A DNA stretch of 54,639 nucleotides, from positions 1 to 54,639 of the forward strand of contig CALGUD010000074.1 in assembly GCA_937901915.1 (NCBI GenBank), written 5' to 3'. Origin of the DNA: an uncultured Flavobacteriaceae bacterium. GTDB lineage: Bacteria; Bacteroidota; Bacteroidia; Flavobacteriales; Flavobacteriaceae. Shown here piece by piece: positions 53,153-54,639 of the stretch. The position numbers and the translations under genes are program-made. The notes beneath the pieces are model-generated. The model made no database searches and had not been told where the DNA came from. It saw only the letters and a list, made by a program, of their open reading frames with translations. Numbering within the stretch: position 1 is the first letter of the stretch; each line of letters opens with the position of its first letter.

Positions 53153-54639
53153 TTACTCACACGTTACACCAGCATCTAAACCAAGAAATCGGAACTTTAA
53201 ATCACAAAGTTCTTGTGGAATAATTGTTAATTGGTTATTATTTAAATGTAACTCAGATAAGTTGGTCAGCTGACCTATTTCTTCAGGCAGACTTGTTAAT
53301 TGGTTACTGCTTAAATTTAAACTAGTTAAGTTGTTCAGCTGTCCTATTTCTTTAGGTAAGCTTGCTATTTGGTTATTATCCAAATATAATCCGGTTAATC
53401 TGGTCAGTTGCCCTATTTCCTTAGGTAAACTTACTATTTGGTTATTATTTAAAACTAACTGCGCTAAGTTAGTAAGCTGTCCTATCTCTTCAGGGAGACT
53501 TGTTAATCGGTTGTTATTTAAATCTAACACAGTTAATTTAGTAAGGTGCCCTATTTCTTCAAGTAAATTGGTCAATTTGTTGCTACCTATATCTAACCAA
53601 GTTAAATTTGTTAGCTGTCCTATTTCTTCTGGTAACCTGGTAAATATGTTTCCTCTTAAACCTAACCAAGTTAAGTTGGCAAGCTTTCCTATTTCTTTAG
53701 GAAGAATTATTAATTGGTTACTACTTAAATCTAGTTTATTTAAATTAATAAGTTGCCCTATTTCTTTTGGGATACTTGTTAATTGGTTAGCACTTAAATA
53801 TAGCTCATTTAAATTGGCCAGCTGTCCTATTTCTTTAGGGAGGCTTGTTAATTTGTTATCACTTAAATCCAAATAATTTAAATCATTAAGCTGCCCCATT
53901 CCTTTAGGGAGGCTGGTTAATTGATTTTCACTTAAATCCAGTTCATTTAAATTAATAAGTTGCCCTATTTCTTTTGGGATACTTGTTAATTGGTTAGTGC
54001 TTAAATATAGCTCATCCAAATTGGTCAGCTGCCCTATTCCATTAGGAAGAATTGCTATTTTGTTGTTATTTAAATCTAACTCGGTTAAGTTGATCAGTTG
54101 CCATATTTCTTTAGGGAGGCTTGTTAATTGATTACAATTTAAATCCAATTTATTTAAATTAATAAGTTGCCCTATTTCTTCAGGCAGAATTGCTATTTTG
54201 GTGTTACTCAAATGCAACTCAGTTAAACTGGTCAGTTGTCCTATTTCTTTAGGGAGGCTGGTTAATTGGCTACAACTTAAATCCAATTTATTTAAATTAA
54301 CAAGTTGTCCTATTTCTTTAGGAAGAATTGCTATTTTGTTGTTACTCAAATACAACTCAGTTAAGTTGGTCAGCTGCCCAATTTCTTTAGGTAGGCTGGT
54401 TAATTGGCTACAACTTAAATCCAATTTATTTAAATTAATAAGTTGTCCTATTTCTATAGGGAGAGTTGTTAATTGATTATGACTTAATAATAGCCAATTT
54501 AAATCAGTTAACTGCCCTATTTCTTTAGGGAGGCTTGTTAATCCTTTGAATGGTAAATTTAACTCAATAACATCACCACTATTGTTTAAAACAACTCCTC
54601 TCCATGTGCTGACATCTGCATTCACATCCCAACCTAAAT
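53153..54639 (-). CDS. Leucine-rich repeat protein, partial at the window edge
   Basis: The reading frame stays open to the last base: the minus strand reads L-G-W-D-V-N-A-D-V-S-T-W before the GTG at 54625, so the true N-terminus lies outside. After a WRGVVLNNSGDVIELNL entry segment there are 19 consecutive 23-residue repeats of consensus LPKEIGQLTNLTELDLSNNQLTS, then a short cap ending LGLDAGVTCE. Every repeat is exactly 23 residues (69 bp). The repeat type is the bacterial LRR, with Pro-Lys-Glu-Ile and Leu scaffold. Function is likely binding, perhaps extracellular; the missing start prevents a signal-peptide check. Some repeats are near-duplicates at higher order. Confidence 0.93.
   Translation of the reverse strand, partial: LGWDVNADVSTWRGVVLNNSGDVIELNLPFKGLTSLPKEIGQLTDLNWLLLSHNQLTTLPIEIGQLINLNKLDLSCSQLTSLPKEIGQLTNLTELYLSNNKIAILPKEIGQLVNLNKLDLSCSQLTSLPKEIGQLTSLTELHLSNTKIAILPEEIGQLINLNKLDLNCNQLTSLPKEIWQLINLTELDLNNNKIAILPNGIGQLTNLDELYLSTNQLTSIPKEIGQLINLNELDLSENQLTSLPKGMGQLNDLNYLDLSDNKLTSLPKEIGQLANLNELYLSANQLTSIPKEIGQLINLNKLDLSSNQLIILPKEIGKLANLTWLGLRGNIFTRLPEEIGQLTNLTWLDIGSNKLTNLLEEIGHLTKLTVLDLNNNRLTSLPEEIGQLTNLAQLVLNNNQIVSLPKEIGQLTRLTGLYLDNNQIASLPKEIGQLNNLTSLNLSSNQLTSLPEEIGQLTNLSELHLNNNQLTIIPQELCDLKFRFLGLDAGVTCE

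Noticed and set aside
53331..53876. 181-codon plus-strand frame within the leucine-rich-repeat gene
   Set aside because: The regular PISLGKL-like repeat is the reverse-strand echo of the 69-bp LRR period.
1..54639. CRISPR array, tRNA or rRNA genes, prophage or insertion sequence
   Set aside because: I looked for regular spacer arrays, tRNA T-loop words and transposase-like proteins and saw none.

Overview
The window is a chromosomal segment of a Bacteroidetes bacterium, almost certainly Flavobacteriaceae. The evidence is low GC, TAnnTTTG-type -7 promoter elements, a gldA-type gliding-motility ABC gene, a PafA-type phosphatase, a fused Hpt-Adk enzyme and tandem DUF3857/transglutaminase proteins. 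No tRNA, rRNA, CRISPR array, transposase or prophage was seen. Most genes are core metabolism, so the novelty sits in the regulatory DNA and in a few uncharacterised proteins.

Layout. 1-1.3 kb: an edge region with a hairpin and an unknown protein built of beta-helix-like turns. 1.3-6.8 kb (minus): an S9 peptidase, then the operon hpt-adk / unknown / obgE. 7-11.1 kb (plus): purK, purE and an M3 peptidase, with a candidate minus-strand small RNA between the last two. 11.3-12.3 kb (minus): a rhodanese lipoprotein and an unknown lipoprotein. 12.4-15.4 kb (plus): a tight operon of a GbsR/MarR-type regulator, three small membrane proteins (two of them paralogues), a TIGR01777-type SDR and an SRPBCC protein; two near-identical 18-bp palindromes flank the regulator gene. 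15.5-16.3 kb: an ECF sigma factor and a zinc-finger anti-sigma candidate. 16.4-24.1 kb: a UbiA-like protein, gcvP, a KAS III-like synthase, a methyltransferase, a GT2 and a spermidine-synthase-like protein. 24.3-28.9 kb (minus): a DUF4143 ATPase, then a GT4 / glycogen-debranching pair. 29-33.3 kb: a papain-like secreted protein, a VOC protein, a LACTB-like serine hydrolase and a PafA-like phosphatase. 33.4-34.9 kb: mlaE-mlaF. 35-43.3 kb (minus): queA, aroA, a MazG-type protein, two DUF3857 proteins, dtd and rsgA. 43.4 kb: a small secreted protein.

43.9-48.04 kb (minus) is the phenylalanine/tyrosine operon: pheA, a PLP aminotransferase, tyrA and DAHP synthase-chorismate mutase. It is preceded by an unannotated 25-residue leader peptide containing the run FFYFFFYFF, a rho-independent terminator and a competing antiterminator strand. 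This is a complete-looking ribosome-stalling attenuator that would sense both products of the operon, and it is the best finding in the window. 48.2-51.9 kb (minus): a transglutaminase-like protein with an AraC regulator, then the threonine-degradation pair kbl-tdh. 52.2 kb: gldA. From 53.15 kb to the window edge there is a minus-strand leucine-rich-repeat gene of 19 perfect-length 23-residue repeats, cut off at its N-terminus by the window end.

Intergenic DNA carries several families of GC-rich palindromic dispersed repeats and short AT-rich tandem repeats typical of flavobacterial genomes.
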